Made by a program: the position numbers and the translations under genes
The notes under the pieces: generated by a model
What the model was told of the DNA's origin: nothing
The model's database searches: none
What the model saw: only the letters and a program-made list of their open reading frames with translations
Part shown: positions 22,673-33,917 of the stretch, piece after piece
How the letters are laid out: each line of letters opens with the position of its first letter
How positions within the stretch are numbered: position 1 is the first letter of the stretch
From: Amphibalanus amphitrite
Taxonomy: Eukaryota; Arthropoda; Thecostraca; Balanomorpha; Balanidae
Assembly: GCF_019059575.1 (NCBI RefSeq)
Contig: NW_024882763.1
Location: 62,001-126,000, forward strand
DNA length: 64,000 nucleotides
Direction of reading: 5' to 3'

Positions 22673-23551
22673 TCTCGACCAAGAGTCAGGCCAATGCCCC
22701 TAATAGTAAAGTAATCTTGAATCCCCCCCCCCCCCTGGCCGCCGCGCTGAGCTGAGAGCTGAGCGTCACGGGACACGACACGCCCACTTTCCCGACACGC
22801 CCACTTCGGAGGTGACCTTGAGCGGCGTATGTACTCAAAAGCAACTCAAAAGGAAGAAGGAATGTACTGGGCGGGGAATCGGGATGCTGCGCTCAGCTGA
22901 GCGCCTCCGGGCTAAACATCAGCCCGTCCCTATATACGGCCCGGCCTTGAGCCCGTCTGATGGTCACGTGGTCGACCTTCAGACGGCACGGCGCCGAAAG
23001 TATTGATCTTTGCCGAGAGAATATGGGCTGAACTTGAACTGAGTGCAACCATGATGCGTCGAAAATCCTTTTCTCTAAAATATTTATTTCGCCCCCTCCT
23101 CCAAAAAACCTGTTTGTCATATTTCCCGAAATGTTCAAATCAACGGAAAAACAGTATTTTCAGCATCGGTCGTTTATTTACACCAATCACAAAGCAAGGC
23201 TCAAAAACAAAACTAGAAAGGCGTCCGCCCGCAGTCACAATCAGAGAAAAAATCAGCAAAAGGCTAGCCTTTAGCCGGGCAAAGTGTACTCCCCTAATAC
23301 AGACATCGATCGAGCATTGGTAGGGAAACAATCTTGATCTACAAATGTCCCGGCAAGATTACATAGACGGGCAAACCACACTTCCCAGCTCACAGCACGA
23401 GTACTCACGGCTTTCGCCAAACGCTCCACCGACCTCCAGACACTGGCCGACCCGTCACGGGGCTAGATAAACGCCTCACACAGCACAGTCGCCGCCAGGC
23501 AATGTTCTGGTTCCCACAGTCGGTGCGAGACAGTCCTGCGACCACCCCTAC
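22673..23551. other. spacer and 3' region of the heat-shock gene
   Basis: Holds a C run (about 22722-22735) and a repeated GACACGCCCACTT pair (about 22770-22808). Minus-strand AATAAA sites at 23173-23178 and 23083-23088 probably serve the small heat-shock gene. No further gene. Confidence 0.5.
23173..23178 (-). terminator. candidate poly(A) signal of the small heat-shock gene
   Basis: AATAAA on the minus strand, 374 bp after the stop at 23552; a second copy lies at 23083-23088. Confidence 0.5.
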
Positions 23552-24079
23552 CTACTTCTTGCAGTCTCCGTTTGCAGCGTTGCCGACAGAGTCGTAGGTG
23601 ATTCGCAGCGGCGGCCCGTCCTTCTTCTCCTCCCGAGGTCCTTCGATCTCGATCGGGATCGTCCTAGCAGTGCTGCGGCGCTCCTGGGCCAGCGGCGCCT
23701 CCAGCTTCAGGTGACCCGACGGGGTCAGCTGGGAGGTCAGCTTGTCGATGCAGGCGTCCTCGGGCGCTGTGAACTGTCGCACTGTCCGGCTGAACGAGTA
23801 GCCGTCCGGGTGTTTCTCCTCGTGCTCAGCTCGTACCGTGATGGTTCCGTCGGCGACTTTGACGACCACCTCGTCCGGCTTGTAGTGACCCAGGTGCATC
23901 GAGACCTGGAACTTGTCGGGCTTCTCGGGCTTTTCGACGGCGCGCGGCTCGGCCAGCTCGGCGAGAAGAGGGAATCCCATCCACGGGCCCAGCCAGAAAG
24001 ACATGTTGTCGGCCATAGCGTGCTTCACGAACGGCGAAAATTCACGTGTCGGCAGTTGCGCACAGCGTGAGCGTCCCAT
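23552..24079 (-). CDS. small heat-shock protein (Hsp20 / alpha-crystallin)
   Basis: Intronless, 175 residues from the first ATG. The alpha-crystallin domain spans about residues 54-130: FQVSMHLGHYKPDEVVVKV, DGTITVRAEHEEK, GYSFSRTVRQF, then LTPSGHLKLEAPL. A C-terminal IPIEI (141-145) is the IxI/V motif that docks into neighbouring subunits during oligomer assembly. ATP-independent holdase chaperone by family knowledge, usually cytosolic. The first ATG has a strong context (A at -3, G at +4) and lies about 50 bp from the TATA box. An internal Met at 24016 would give 154 residues starting MADNMSFWLGPW, which looks more like a usual family N-terminus, so that start is a real alternative. The upstream DNA carries TATA, HSE, CCAAT and CRE sites, which fits a stress-inducible gene. 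Confidence 0.93.
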   Translation of the reverse strand: MGRSRCAQLPTREFSPFVKHAMADNMSFWLGPWMGFPLLAELAEPRAVEKPEKPDKFQVSMHLGHYKPDEVVVKVADGTITVRAEHEEKHPDGYSFSRTVRQFTAPEDACIDKLTSQLTPSGHLKLEAPLAQERRSTARTIPIEIEGPREEKKDGPPLRITYDSVGNAANGDCKK

Positions 24080-24127
24080 CGTCTCGTGATGTCCGATTTT
24101 CGACTGATGTCCGACCGCACGGAGCTC

Positions 24128-24295
24128 TCAAATATAAACTTTCAACCCGTCCGGACGAGGCTTCTGGTACCGTGTGGAATGATCTTTTTCTCGAACCGAC
24201 TCGGTTTCTGCCGGGCGGCGCGGCGCTGCTCATTGGCTGAGCGGCTATGACGTCATCAAGAGCGAGGCGCTGATTGGCGGTTATGTGACGTCAGA
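24128..24295 (-). promoter_or_regulatory. promoter of the small heat-shock gene
   Basis: On the minus strand, in order away from the gene: TATA-type TTTATAT (24132-24138), a two-unit heat-shock element TTCGAGAA (24188-24195), a CCAAT box (24232-24236), a perfect CRE TGACGTCA (24248-24255), a second CCAAT box (24273-24277) and a second perfect CRE (24286-24293). The CCAAT-CRE pair is repeated at about 40 bp spacing. The HSE is minimal; a third unit is not obvious. Confidence 0.7.
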
Positions 24296-25936
24296 TGCTA
24301 AAACTGCATCGATCCAACTAGAAATGCCGATAGGTTACCGGAGCGGTCCCGAGTGTTGGGGGCTACTGGGGATGTGTTGTTTTCATCCCCATCCGGTTTC
24401 CGCTTTGCATTGCGCCGGTTCGACGACGGCCGGCGGCCGGCGCGGCGGCGCGGCGGCGGTGGACGGTGGCTAAAGCTTAGCGGGCAGCGGCTATGGACCC
24501 GACATAGTATAGTATGCAGTACGGACTCTGTCTTATTCCTGAATTCTGCCAGCGAGGGGGTGGAGGTCGGTCGTCGCATTACATCAGAGACCGCAGTTAT
24601 GTAACAGCTGCATTTCGTCGGTTGCAGACGGACTGATGACGCTGCAACACGTCGGTGTTAACTGCTAAACCATGTGAAATGGTGATGGTGCAATGCACGA
24701 CTGAACTTGGGAGGTGGTTGGTCTGACCATCACCTTGTCGAACTTCAGTCCATAGCTATATGATGTTTATTATCGAAAATGTGAAACAAACGCATTTAAT
24801 GTGCACATTAAACATCTTGCTGCTCCATGCTTTGCTGCTCAATCACTAGCTTTTTTGTGGGGATAGGGCAGCATTGGGTGCCCGTGCTCCCCTCGCAGTG
24901 AAACAAGAATCCTCTCGGACCAGAAACGCACCGAACGCCTTTTTACCGAATCCATTGATACGACTGACTAGCTAAATCATGGCGCTACTTGCTAAGTCTA
25001 TTCATATACCTTTCAACCTTTGTATTCATATACCTATAAAAAATATGACACCGTTCTCCTGAAGGAGAGGTTTGAGGCTCCCTTATTTGGGCTCGACTAA
25101 ATTTATAAGGTTATTGACTGTAAATGACTCTTCCTCATCGAAGCTAATTATATTATGTTCGGGATGTAGTCGAATATGCTCATGAATTCTACCACGTTCG
25201 ATGTTGCATAACAGTCAGCATTGCACCGGACGCGGTATCATGAGTCAGAGTGCACCGTGACAACTCTCCCGGGCTCTATCGATATGATGACTGACGTCAA
25301 CTCAGGGTCGATAGTGTGAAGGTAATAGAAAAGGAGTGTTCGAATCGTTTTGAAGACTGCGGTAGTTACTAGTTTTGATTATACTTTTCTGAATATTTAA
25401 AGTATAAGGTCGCTCAAGGTCGCTTAAACACAAGGTCGCTCCCTACGCATAGGCGGCGGAGTGGAACGGGGAGGGCACCGAGGCACCGTGCCCCCCTTTG
25501 ATTTTGGCATTTTAACATTAGCCCTATCGGCGTTGCATGGAAAGAATGGGACCAAAATTAGTCGGCAGTGCTCCCTTTAATTGAAGGTGTTCTGCCGCTA
25601 CTGTCCCCACGAATGTATCTGTCGCTATATAACGACGTCAATATTGACGATAACGCTTGCTTGCATCATTGCCCGGCTTCAGAGGCAATCAGAGCAATCA
25701 CCCGATCGATATCGGAGATAAAAAATCAATCAACTTTCTCTAGCTGTTTGTTTGGAAAAAAAAAAATGAATGGAAGGAGACATTTTAATTTTATGGATAC
25801 CTATGCAAATATTTAGCGTCATTACGATTCGGCCTGAATCGCCAGCATTGAAAATCAATAGCCTGAAAATTATGTGGTGACATTTTTGTAGCGATTGCGA
25901 TTTGCTATTCACAAACAGTTTCCATACAGCTTCCCA
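24296..25936. other. spacer
   Basis: A GC-rich part (24400-24480, GGCGGCGC repeats) and then AT-rich DNA. About 25440-25620 is a diverged copy of sequence also found at about 18950-19030 in the hAT element (shared TAACAT.AGCCCT, GCATGGAAAGAAT, GTCGGC). No supported gene. Confidence 0.45.
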
Positions 25937-25940
25937 TTAA

Positions 25941-27106
25941 CACACGCCCCACGGGGGGCTAAATTCATAGCCCCCCTCCCGTTTTTCTGCAATAACTTCT
26001 AAACTGCTTGACGTATTGCCGCCATACTCTCATTACCTTCGGCTGCATCAATTTGACACCTTGTGTCAAAATTTGAACTTCGTATCTATCATAGGTCGGC
26101 CGGAAATGACGTCAGAGTGACGTCATGTTCGGCCGATTTCGACGCAAAACATTGAGCCACGGGAATCGCTCCCAAGAGCTCAGTTTTTTAGCTAGATCCA
26201 ATTTCTTTGCATGAGAGGACTCAGAATGGACTGCGCTATGAAACTGATTCTCGGATTTTTAAAATTTTGAGAAGTTTGAAAATTATATATATTAAAAGGC
26301 AAAATTTGTATTTTTATCTTTTTTCAAAAACTTTTGACTTTTCGAGAAAAAAAAAACGGAAAATTTATGATAGAACACATGCTTATAACTTACCCTAGCA
26401 AGTTTTAGCCAGATATCTTCAAAAATGGCCAAGTTATACGCATTATAGCTAAAATTTCACAATTTTTGATTTTTTAAAACAATTTTTCTGTACGTATTTG
26501 ACATCGTACACCAATATAAATAGCACCATCGTGTTCCTGAGCTCAAACTGCATCCGATAGACATGTTTTTTGTTAAAAAATTTCAACTTTGAAATTAGAC
26601 CTTTTTTGACCTGAAAGTGACCTGACCTCAACTATATTCAGATGAAAATGACCTCAAATGACACAGGCGACACCGAATTCGAAATCTATGGCCTAAATGG
26701 ACCATAAAACATGTGTCACGTGACCGATTTATGGCATAAGATTTCCGTGACCTATGATGACCTGACCCTGACCTGAAAATCAAAATACAAATTTCGTACC
26801 CTCAGGGTATCTAAAGCATCTGTTCACGAGTAGGTATACCAAAAATCAGCTTGATCTGACTTGTGAGACGGCAGCCAGAGCCCAAAAAGTGAACAAGCCA
26901 AATATCGATAATTTTTACTTTGACCTGTGACGTCATCATTGACCTCGAGGTCAATGAAATTAGGTTTCGATCGACAGTTTTTCCGGGGCTATCAGATGCC
27001 GTTTGAATCTTGGCGATCGGCCCAGTACTAGTTTCGGAGTTACGAGGGGGCTTCCCCCCCCCCCCCCAGCGGGGCGTGTTATACACAGACCCCAGTGGGG
27101 CGCGGG
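25941..27106. mobile_element. TTAA-flanked AGGTCA-rich element, intact ends
   Basis: TTAA at 25937-25940 and 27107-27110. Ends CACACGCCCCACGGGG (left) and CCCGCGCCCCACTGGGG (inverse of right). Length 1166 bp. The interior has many TGACCT/AGGTCA half-sites, for example 26590-26640 and 26755-26780. The TTAA target and CCC...GGG tips point to a piggyBac-type element. No transposase. Confidence 0.75.
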
Positions 27107-27110
27107 TTAA

Positions 27111-27606
27111 GCTCGGTTGGTGGAAATTGAAAGCATTGATCGAGTTTGGCCATTTAGTGGCATTGTAACTAATCTCGACAGCTAGTAATACCTGCAATTA
27201 AGACCTTGTATATAGTGACTACACCCCTGTCCCCGTTTTAAAAGTTTCTGCAAAACACCTGAATGGAAATTTGTGGGGGGGGGCGAGTTGAGGGGACGCC
27301 CGCTAATCAAGGGTTGGCCTAATTCGGCGAAGCCCTTAAATTTTGTGGGACATCCGTCTCTTGATCTACTTGTAAATGAACGCCCAGGCCCACCTCAGAT
27401 AATTTAAAACAAGCCAACTTCAAGTTCATAAAGGAAGTTCCTGATATCGCCAGCTGTAGCTAAAAAAAAAAAAATCATGGAGCACATTTTGGTTAGGACA
27501 TTAGCTTAATTGTCTCGTTCAATAATATTGTCGTAGCTGCTACTGCTACACCGTAAGTAGCTCAGCTGCATGCACAATTTAGACAAAATGTACAAAACTA
27601 CATAGT
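27111..27606. other. spacer between two elements
   Basis: AT-rich, with short G and A runs. Nothing recognised. Confidence 0.4.
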
Positions 27607-27608
27607 TA

Positions 27609-28612
27609 GGGTAAGGTGCCTAATTAGCGATCCGCTTAATTTGAACCGTCATTGCTCTATGGATGCCACTGTATTTTATTGGCTTGATTTTCGGAGAGAT
27701 CGTTCATTTTTCTATTAAAATCTAGTCATTCTCTATTATTCTCTATTATTAAAATCATTTTCTGCCCCAATATCTACTTACTTATTTGTAGTGAGCATTT
27801 TGACAAACCATTGCAAAAAAAAAAAACGCTTATAGGGAACTCGTCCCGATTAGCGACCGGGGAGGGTCACTAATAAGTCTATGGGTTTTCCCATATTAAA
27901 AATGGCAAAAAATGTGACGCCTGAAAAGATGAAATATGATCCCAAAAAGGGTAAGCTAAGCGCAAAGCACTCAATCACTCGAACAGGAACGTTTATCCAT
28001 CACGCTTACGTAAGTACAAGCTGATCACGTGATGCACCAAAGGTGAAAAGAAGGCGAAAACCCAAATTTTGCGGGCTATCTCGTATGATATTCGAGGCCC
28101 GCGCTGGATTCGGCAACCCTGCATTCGGTAACGACATTTGGCATCCCCGCCACACATTGCAAACTTCAGCAACACCTCATTTTCATTTCTCTCTTTTTCC
28201 CTGTCTTTCCCTTTTTGAGCTATTTGCGACCATGTCGGGCGCAAATAGGAAATATGAGTTGTGACACATTTTTAACCACCATGCCGTGCACAGTTAAGCG
28301 ATTCACTATGGGAAAACGGCAATCAATTGAAAAAGGATTGTCGATTCAGAATAAAAAAGGTGCATCATCATAATGTGCATCGCTTTTCATCAGAGAGGGC
28401 CCAATTACACACATTTTGGATAAGAAACTTGTCATTTTTATTTAAACTCACCTGAAATGTCCAGAAACACCGACAACCGGAAAAGGATTTAGTTTGATAA
28501 CCAAAGTATGGCTCACCTTTTGACAATGTTTTTACCCCGATTTCTCCTGTGAGTTTTTCTGTATGGAGGTAGGTCGCAAATAGGAAAGGGTCGCGAATTA
28601 GGCACCTTACCC
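27609..28612. mobile_element. Tc1/mariner-like MITE, TA target
   Basis: Inverted ends GGGTAAGGTGCCTAATT.GCGA at both sides, flanked by TA (27607-27608 and 28613-28614). Length 1004 bp. No transposase open frame. It ends 66 bp downstream of the alpha-glucosidase stop codon and carries a minus-strand AATAAA at 28437-28442 that this gene may use. Confidence 0.75.
28437..28442 (-). terminator. candidate poly(A) signal of the alpha-glucosidase gene inside a MITE
   Basis: Minus-strand AATAAA, 237 bp beyond the stop at 28679. None is seen between the stop and the MITE edge at 28612. Confidence 0.4.
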
Positions 28613-28678
28613 TACATACTAATTTTGAAAGCCTTTCATAAGTCACACAGTGATTGAACTCAGGGTCATCTCAGATGA

Positions 28679-31600
28679 TTACAGGCCAACATTCGCACCC
28701 TGAGTGGAAAGCTGGACAACGTGATCGGCCTTCATGTGCAGCCGAACACTGACCGTCAGGACTCCTTTACGGTAATGCACCTGATCATCCGGCACCCTCG
28801 TCCCGTCTACGATCACAGAGACGGGTTTCGGCGCACCGTGGAACACAAGACGCTCAATGATCGGCGTCCTCAGCCACCGGGTCTGCGCGCTGTCCACCAG
28901 CGTCTTCAGCACGCCGTCGGCGAAGTGGAAGAAGCAGTGGTAGAACCTGCCGCTGGTGACTGTGTCTCTGGTCTCGCCGTCATCCCAGAACAGCTCGCCG
29001 CGGGCGCGACGTCCGAACACCAGCAGCGTGAAGGCGCCCTGGCGACTGACTGCCGTCGAGGAGGCATTCGGCTGCAGGGGAAGAATGGCTCCACCGCGGG
29101 CGAATATCGGGATCATGCTGGTCAGCGGCACGTGGCACTGCACTGCCACCGTGATGTTGCCTGAATGCGCCAGGGAGCCGTTCCGTAAGTCGTACCATTC
29201 ACCGGGAGGGAAGGTCACATCAACCAGTGTTGGATTGTCTTTGCTCAGCACAGGAGCCACCATCACGTCACTCCCGAGTAGAAACTGTGTGTCGATGTCC
29301 CGCAGCTCCGCTCTAGTGGGGAACTGGAAGGCCAGCGAGCGCACCACGGTGGCGCCGAACGCAGCAGCGCGGTAGAAGAGGGTGTACAGGTACGGCAGGA
29401 GTCGGTATCGGAGGCCGAGCGCCTCACGAGCGGCCGCGGCGACAGACGGCCAACGGGCCGGGTCCTGAGCGGCGGCGCCCCAGGCGTTGTGGTTCCGGCA
29501 GAACGGGTAGAAGGCGCCGAGCTGCGTCCAGCGCAGACACAGGGTCTCGGTTGTGTTGTCCTTGAAACCACAGATGTCTGCGCCGACGTGCGGGATGCCA
29601 AACATGTTGAACTCGAGAATGCCGACGATGGATCGCTTCATGTCCTTCCAGCGTGCGGTGTTGTCGCCGGTCCAGTGGGCGCCCCAGTGACCCGAGCCGA
29701 CAAAGGTGGAGCGACTGAGCAGGAGGCCCCGTCGTCCTCCCAGCACGGAGTTCATGGCGCGGCGAGTGGCGAGCATTTGGGCCCAGCCGTACAGGCTGTG
29801 GACGTCGTAGTGTAACAGCTCTCGGTGATTATGTTCAGAGGACAGTGAGGAGTACAACATTTTCTGCTGAGCTGCTAGAAGATCGCTGTCATTAAAGCGT
29901 TTGTGCTGATGCAATGGAACTGGCGCGGGGAATACATCGTTGATGTGTTTGCTGGTCATGCAGATGGTTCTGTCAGAAAGCCTTCCGCTCTTGTTGCTCG
30001 TGTCTCGCACGTGTGCTGTCGGATACGGCGGGTCGTCGAGCCTGTTTACAGGGCATTTGAGACTCCATGCGGGCAAGCTGCTCGGCCAGTTGAATGGCTT
30101 TTCCAAGTTGGTACCGAAGTTTGTCGGCTCATTCATATCAATCCAAAATCCTTCTGGGCCTCCTGCCGACTTCGAGAATCGTCGCATCTCATCCGTCCAC
30201 CAGTGTGTGGCTGCTTCCTGGAAGAAGTCAACAAGCAACGTCTTGTTTCTCGTCCACAGATATCCTGCAACGTAATGGCGACAGCCGGCGCACTGGTCCT
30301 CCGGTATGAGGCTGTCGTTCCACCAGCGCACGAACACGTCCCTCGCCACACCACGCTCCAGTGGAGGGTACCGTCCGAAATCCGTCGCTAGCGAGGGATC
30401 ATACAGTAGCGAGGCGTGTATATCCAGCTTACGAAGATCAGCGACGAGTCTGGAGAGGTCTCCGAACTTGTCCTTCCCTACGGTGAAGTCCCGCCTTCCG
30501 TCCATGTAGTCAACATCCACGTACTGCACGTCCAGCGGGATGCCCGCGGCACGGGTGCGCGCCACGGTGCGCCGCACCTCGTCTACGCTGCGGTAGCCGA
30601 AGCGCGAGAGCTGGAAGCCCAGCGCCCAGTAGGAGGGGAGCTCCGGGAGCCCGATGGTCAGGTGGTACTGGCGCAGAACCTCCAGAGGGGAGCGGCCGAA
30701 GAAGAGGCACAGATCCAGCACGCCTCCCGTGGTACGGAACGTCACCGCGGCAGAGCCGTTCAGTCGGAACACCTTGTACTCCATCGCGTTACTGTTCAGG
30801 AACAACACCCCCAGGCTCTTCCCGGAAGTGTTCTCGATCGCCAAGAGGAACGGATGCACGCCATAGAGCGCCTCGTGGCCGTCCCCGGGCGGCCGTCCAC
30901 GAGCGAAGATGGGCCACGTGGCAGCTGCGTCCAGGTCGTGCCTGAAGCGGTCGTGGTTGTTCTCGCCCATGCCGTAGAGGTGCTCTCCGGCCAGCAGGAG
31001 GGTGGTCTCGATGAACTGGTCGCTGTAGCTGAGCTGGGGCAGCAGTCGGAGCGCCGTCTGACGGCCGTGCTGCACCGACAGGGAGAACGGTGGGCCGGAG
31101 ACGTCAGGTCCCAGCTCGGCGGGGGCTGACGGAAGGTGGACCCGGTACTCTGCACGCTGGCGACGGTGGCGCGGTGGCGGCAGGTTCAGACGCAGAGGCA
31201 CCTCGAACCGCTGGCGGTCCGCGTCTCGAAACTGAAACAACAACACAAACACATGGAGAACTGGTTAATATTCGGAGCTGCTTCTACGGTTATAACTTAT
31301 AATAAATTATAAATTGTCTGTGTTCTTCCAAGTTCCAACATAAAGTGTTGCAAATTGTAAATCAAGTTACCTAATTGATATAACTTATCTAATTCAACGT
31401 ATGCATTTTCTATACCTATATGGTGCTTGGTGTTTTTTTTTCATTCTCCATGAATGTGTTAATAACTATGTCAGCCAACACCAGTGACGATCACTTCTAG
31501 TGAACAGTCACAACTGCTGTCACTTCTACAGAACATATCCACCTCCATGCTCCCAATACTCACCACGATCCTGACTCGCTGCCGGTCGTGTTCGGTCACC

Positions 31601-31908
31601 GTCACCATCAGCCGCTGCACGTCCTCACCGAACAGCGTCACATCCGAGCTCTTGGTGAGCAGCAGCTGCCGTCTGCTCACGGCGCGCTGAACACGGTAGC
31701 CTACCCTGTCGGTGAGGCGACACCCGTCCCCGTCTGTCCACACACAGGCCGTGAACTGGCCGCAGACGGTCGGGGTCGCCGAGCGCGCACCGCCCGGCAG
31801 CGGACACTCGAGCTCGGTGGGCGCCGCCCGCGCCTGTCCGCCGCGCGCTGCTGGGAGCAGAGGTGTGAGATACAGTGCAAGACGCAGATAGAACTGCGGG
31901 GGTGACAT
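28679..31908 (-). CDS. lysosomal-type acid alpha-glucosidase, GH31
   Basis: Two exons on the minus strand, 31908-31564 and 31231-28679 (phase 0; donor GTGAGT, acceptor TTGTTTCAG), give about 965 residues against about 952 in human GAA. A signal peptide is likely (MSPPQFYLRLALYLTPLLPA). Near residues 35-65 is a cysteine-poor remnant of a trefoil region (GQFTACVWTDGDGC). The GH31 N-terminal beta domain runs across the intron (RVRIV/FRDADRQRFEVPL). Catalytic residues are present: nucleophile Asp about 480 in WIDMNEP and acid/base Asp about 638 in HWTGD. C-terminal beta domains include PIFARGG and WDDGE. Many N-glycosylation sequons fit a lysosomal or secreted protein. It hydrolyses alpha-1,4 (and 1,6) glucosidic bonds of glycogen or maltose. 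Between TIC and HYDVHSLYG there are about 39 residues more than in the human enzyme. Intestinal-type GH31 enzymes are less likely, since only one catalytic unit is present. Confidence 0.93.
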
Positions 31909-33480
31909 TTTCAGGATATGTGAATATGGTGACTCACAAGGATTTAGAAAAGGACATCGGCTGTTTACTCGTAGGAATCTTGTCGACCATACGGCTGTGC
32001 AGTTCAATTCTTGGTACTTGTACTAGACGGCCAAAATGCACATATCGAGTTATTTACTCGAGTCTGAGGGTCAGCAGTTGGGATCGCACGATTCCTTACT
32101 AGCTCTATTCCACAGCACACATACCGCGCTAGCTAATCCATGGCGGGCTGCCGCCTCACTGCGGGTGGTGTGTGTCCCTCAGCTGAGCTTTGCTGGAGAG
32201 CTATCGATCAGATAAACAAACGGGCCTCCGGGGGGCCACTAGCGGTAACACGCTAACCACGGAGAGCGCTGAAAAGGAACCCTGTTGGAAGTTTGACGAG
32301 TGAAACTCGAAAACCCTACATTCTGCCGTCACCGAATACAAAGTTCAATAACCTACGCCCAGTTCCTATATCATTGTCAACTAGTGAACGTTTGATATGC
32401 CGCTGTCTGCCACTGCTCTCAGTATTTTTGTGTGCGACTGACCGGCCGCGGTGCGTCTGTGCATTGCGGCACAGTCTATATGCTGCGTCTGTGCATTGCG
32501 GCGCTGTCTGCGCCAGATACCTACCTCAGAGGCTGACAGGTGGGGTGGGACGGGATGAGTCCGGCTGTGGCTTTGTGCCGACTATATTGTCTGCTGACTG
32601 CTGCGTACCTAGTCGGGCTGGGTTTTTGTTATGCTGAACGATAATGAATTGAACACTGACTTGTATTCAGGCTTTTTTAGTCGGCAAATGAACTCTATTA
32701 CCACGTACTACCGTGTTCGTGGCCACAACTTAAGGAGATTGTAACTATCGGAGACACTTCTTCATGTATTGAATCAATTGCTATGAAAATGTATCTTATC
32801 TGGGTTGCCAAGCATGCATGGTCAAACAAATTTTAACCACCCATGTCAACCATTCTTACTCGAAATTAGACGCATCAGCGTGGACCGTCACTCCCCAATG
32901 CGATGAGCTGACCCAATCGGAGCTGAACTGTCCGGCGGCCGGATTGGTGGCCGGCCGCCGACCTCGCCTGGGGCACGGGCCGGTCACGTGACCCGCGCCG
33001 GGCCGGGGCAGAGCGGGACTCGCGGCGGCGGCCGCCCGGCAGAGCCGGACGGACTCGGTGGCGGGTCGGTCGTGTGAGGTCACTGCGGCTGCCGACTGTT
33101 CCATTTGGCTGTTGGTCGATTCCATTTTGAAGGGGTTCCATTAGGCGTTTGCAGTCTTATAGTTACCTATATAAAGGTTTATTTGGAGAAGCTTGTCCTT
33201 CCGTCCGTGTAACAGCAGCAAGATGCCGCGCCAGGCGGCCGTTCGTCCGTTCTCCTCCCGCTATGGCGCTGTGAGGGCTACTTCCTCTGTCTGTTAGCCA
33301 GGTCGCAGCAGCACTGCCCAGTCACGTTCCCGGCTGCTTGGCGCAGCAGTGGCGGACGTTGTCCTCCCGCCCCGCCCCGTCCCGCCCCGTCCACACCTCT
33401 GTCAGGGCGCCGCTGCTCTCGCATTATCTGACACTAGCCTCGCTGTCTGACGACTTTTCCAGTGCTTTACGATTTGCCGT
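31909..33480. other. upstream region of the alpha-glucosidase gene
   Basis: No coding region supported. A TGCGTCTGTGCATTGCGGC motif occurs twice (about 32452 and 32481). 32880-33120 is CpG-rich. GC boxes (CCCCGCCCCG type) lie near 33360-33390. Confidence 0.5.
32983..32992. promoter_or_regulatory. perfect CLEAR-type E-box GTCACGTGAC
   Basis: GTCACGTGAC inside a CpG-rich stretch 1.07 kb upstream of the alpha-glucosidase start codon. This 10-mer is the consensus bound by TFEB/MITF factors at lysosomal genes. Whether this stretch is the promoter of that gene is inference. Confidence 0.4.
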
Positions 33481-33917
33481 TAGGGTCCAAGGACAATACA
33501 AGCGGGGACATTGGGGTTCTGTCGGCAAAGAAGAAATATTCAAGTTCATTTTAAAAGTCTACCGCGCAATATAGCATTCTTTTGCTCCGTTGCAAGTGGC
33601 GCTACTCTGGCGGCGAATCTGGGAACTACTAACTGTACTCGGGCCATGTGACCTTGACCGGCTCCTGAGATTGGGGTCACGTGACGCTCGGCCCGCCGGC
33701 GGCCGGTCCCACGAGAAAATTCAAGTTTGCAGTGCAATTTTGCATTGACAGACATCATTGACATATGATTCTAGACTAGCATTCGATACAGCGTTTGATT
33801 TTACACAGAATGACACTAAATTCAAGAGATTATCCGCCATCACTTCATCGCACTTTTTGTGTAACAGAAAGAATGTCCAGCCGACATTGCATGCTATAGC
33901 ATAGTCACCGTGGTTAT

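Noticed and set aside
32856-33141. Minus-strand open frame MESTNSQMEQ... as an alpha-glucosidase upstream exon
   Set aside because: No donor in frame with the signal-peptide exon at 31908, and the composition is typical of a CpG-rich promoter.
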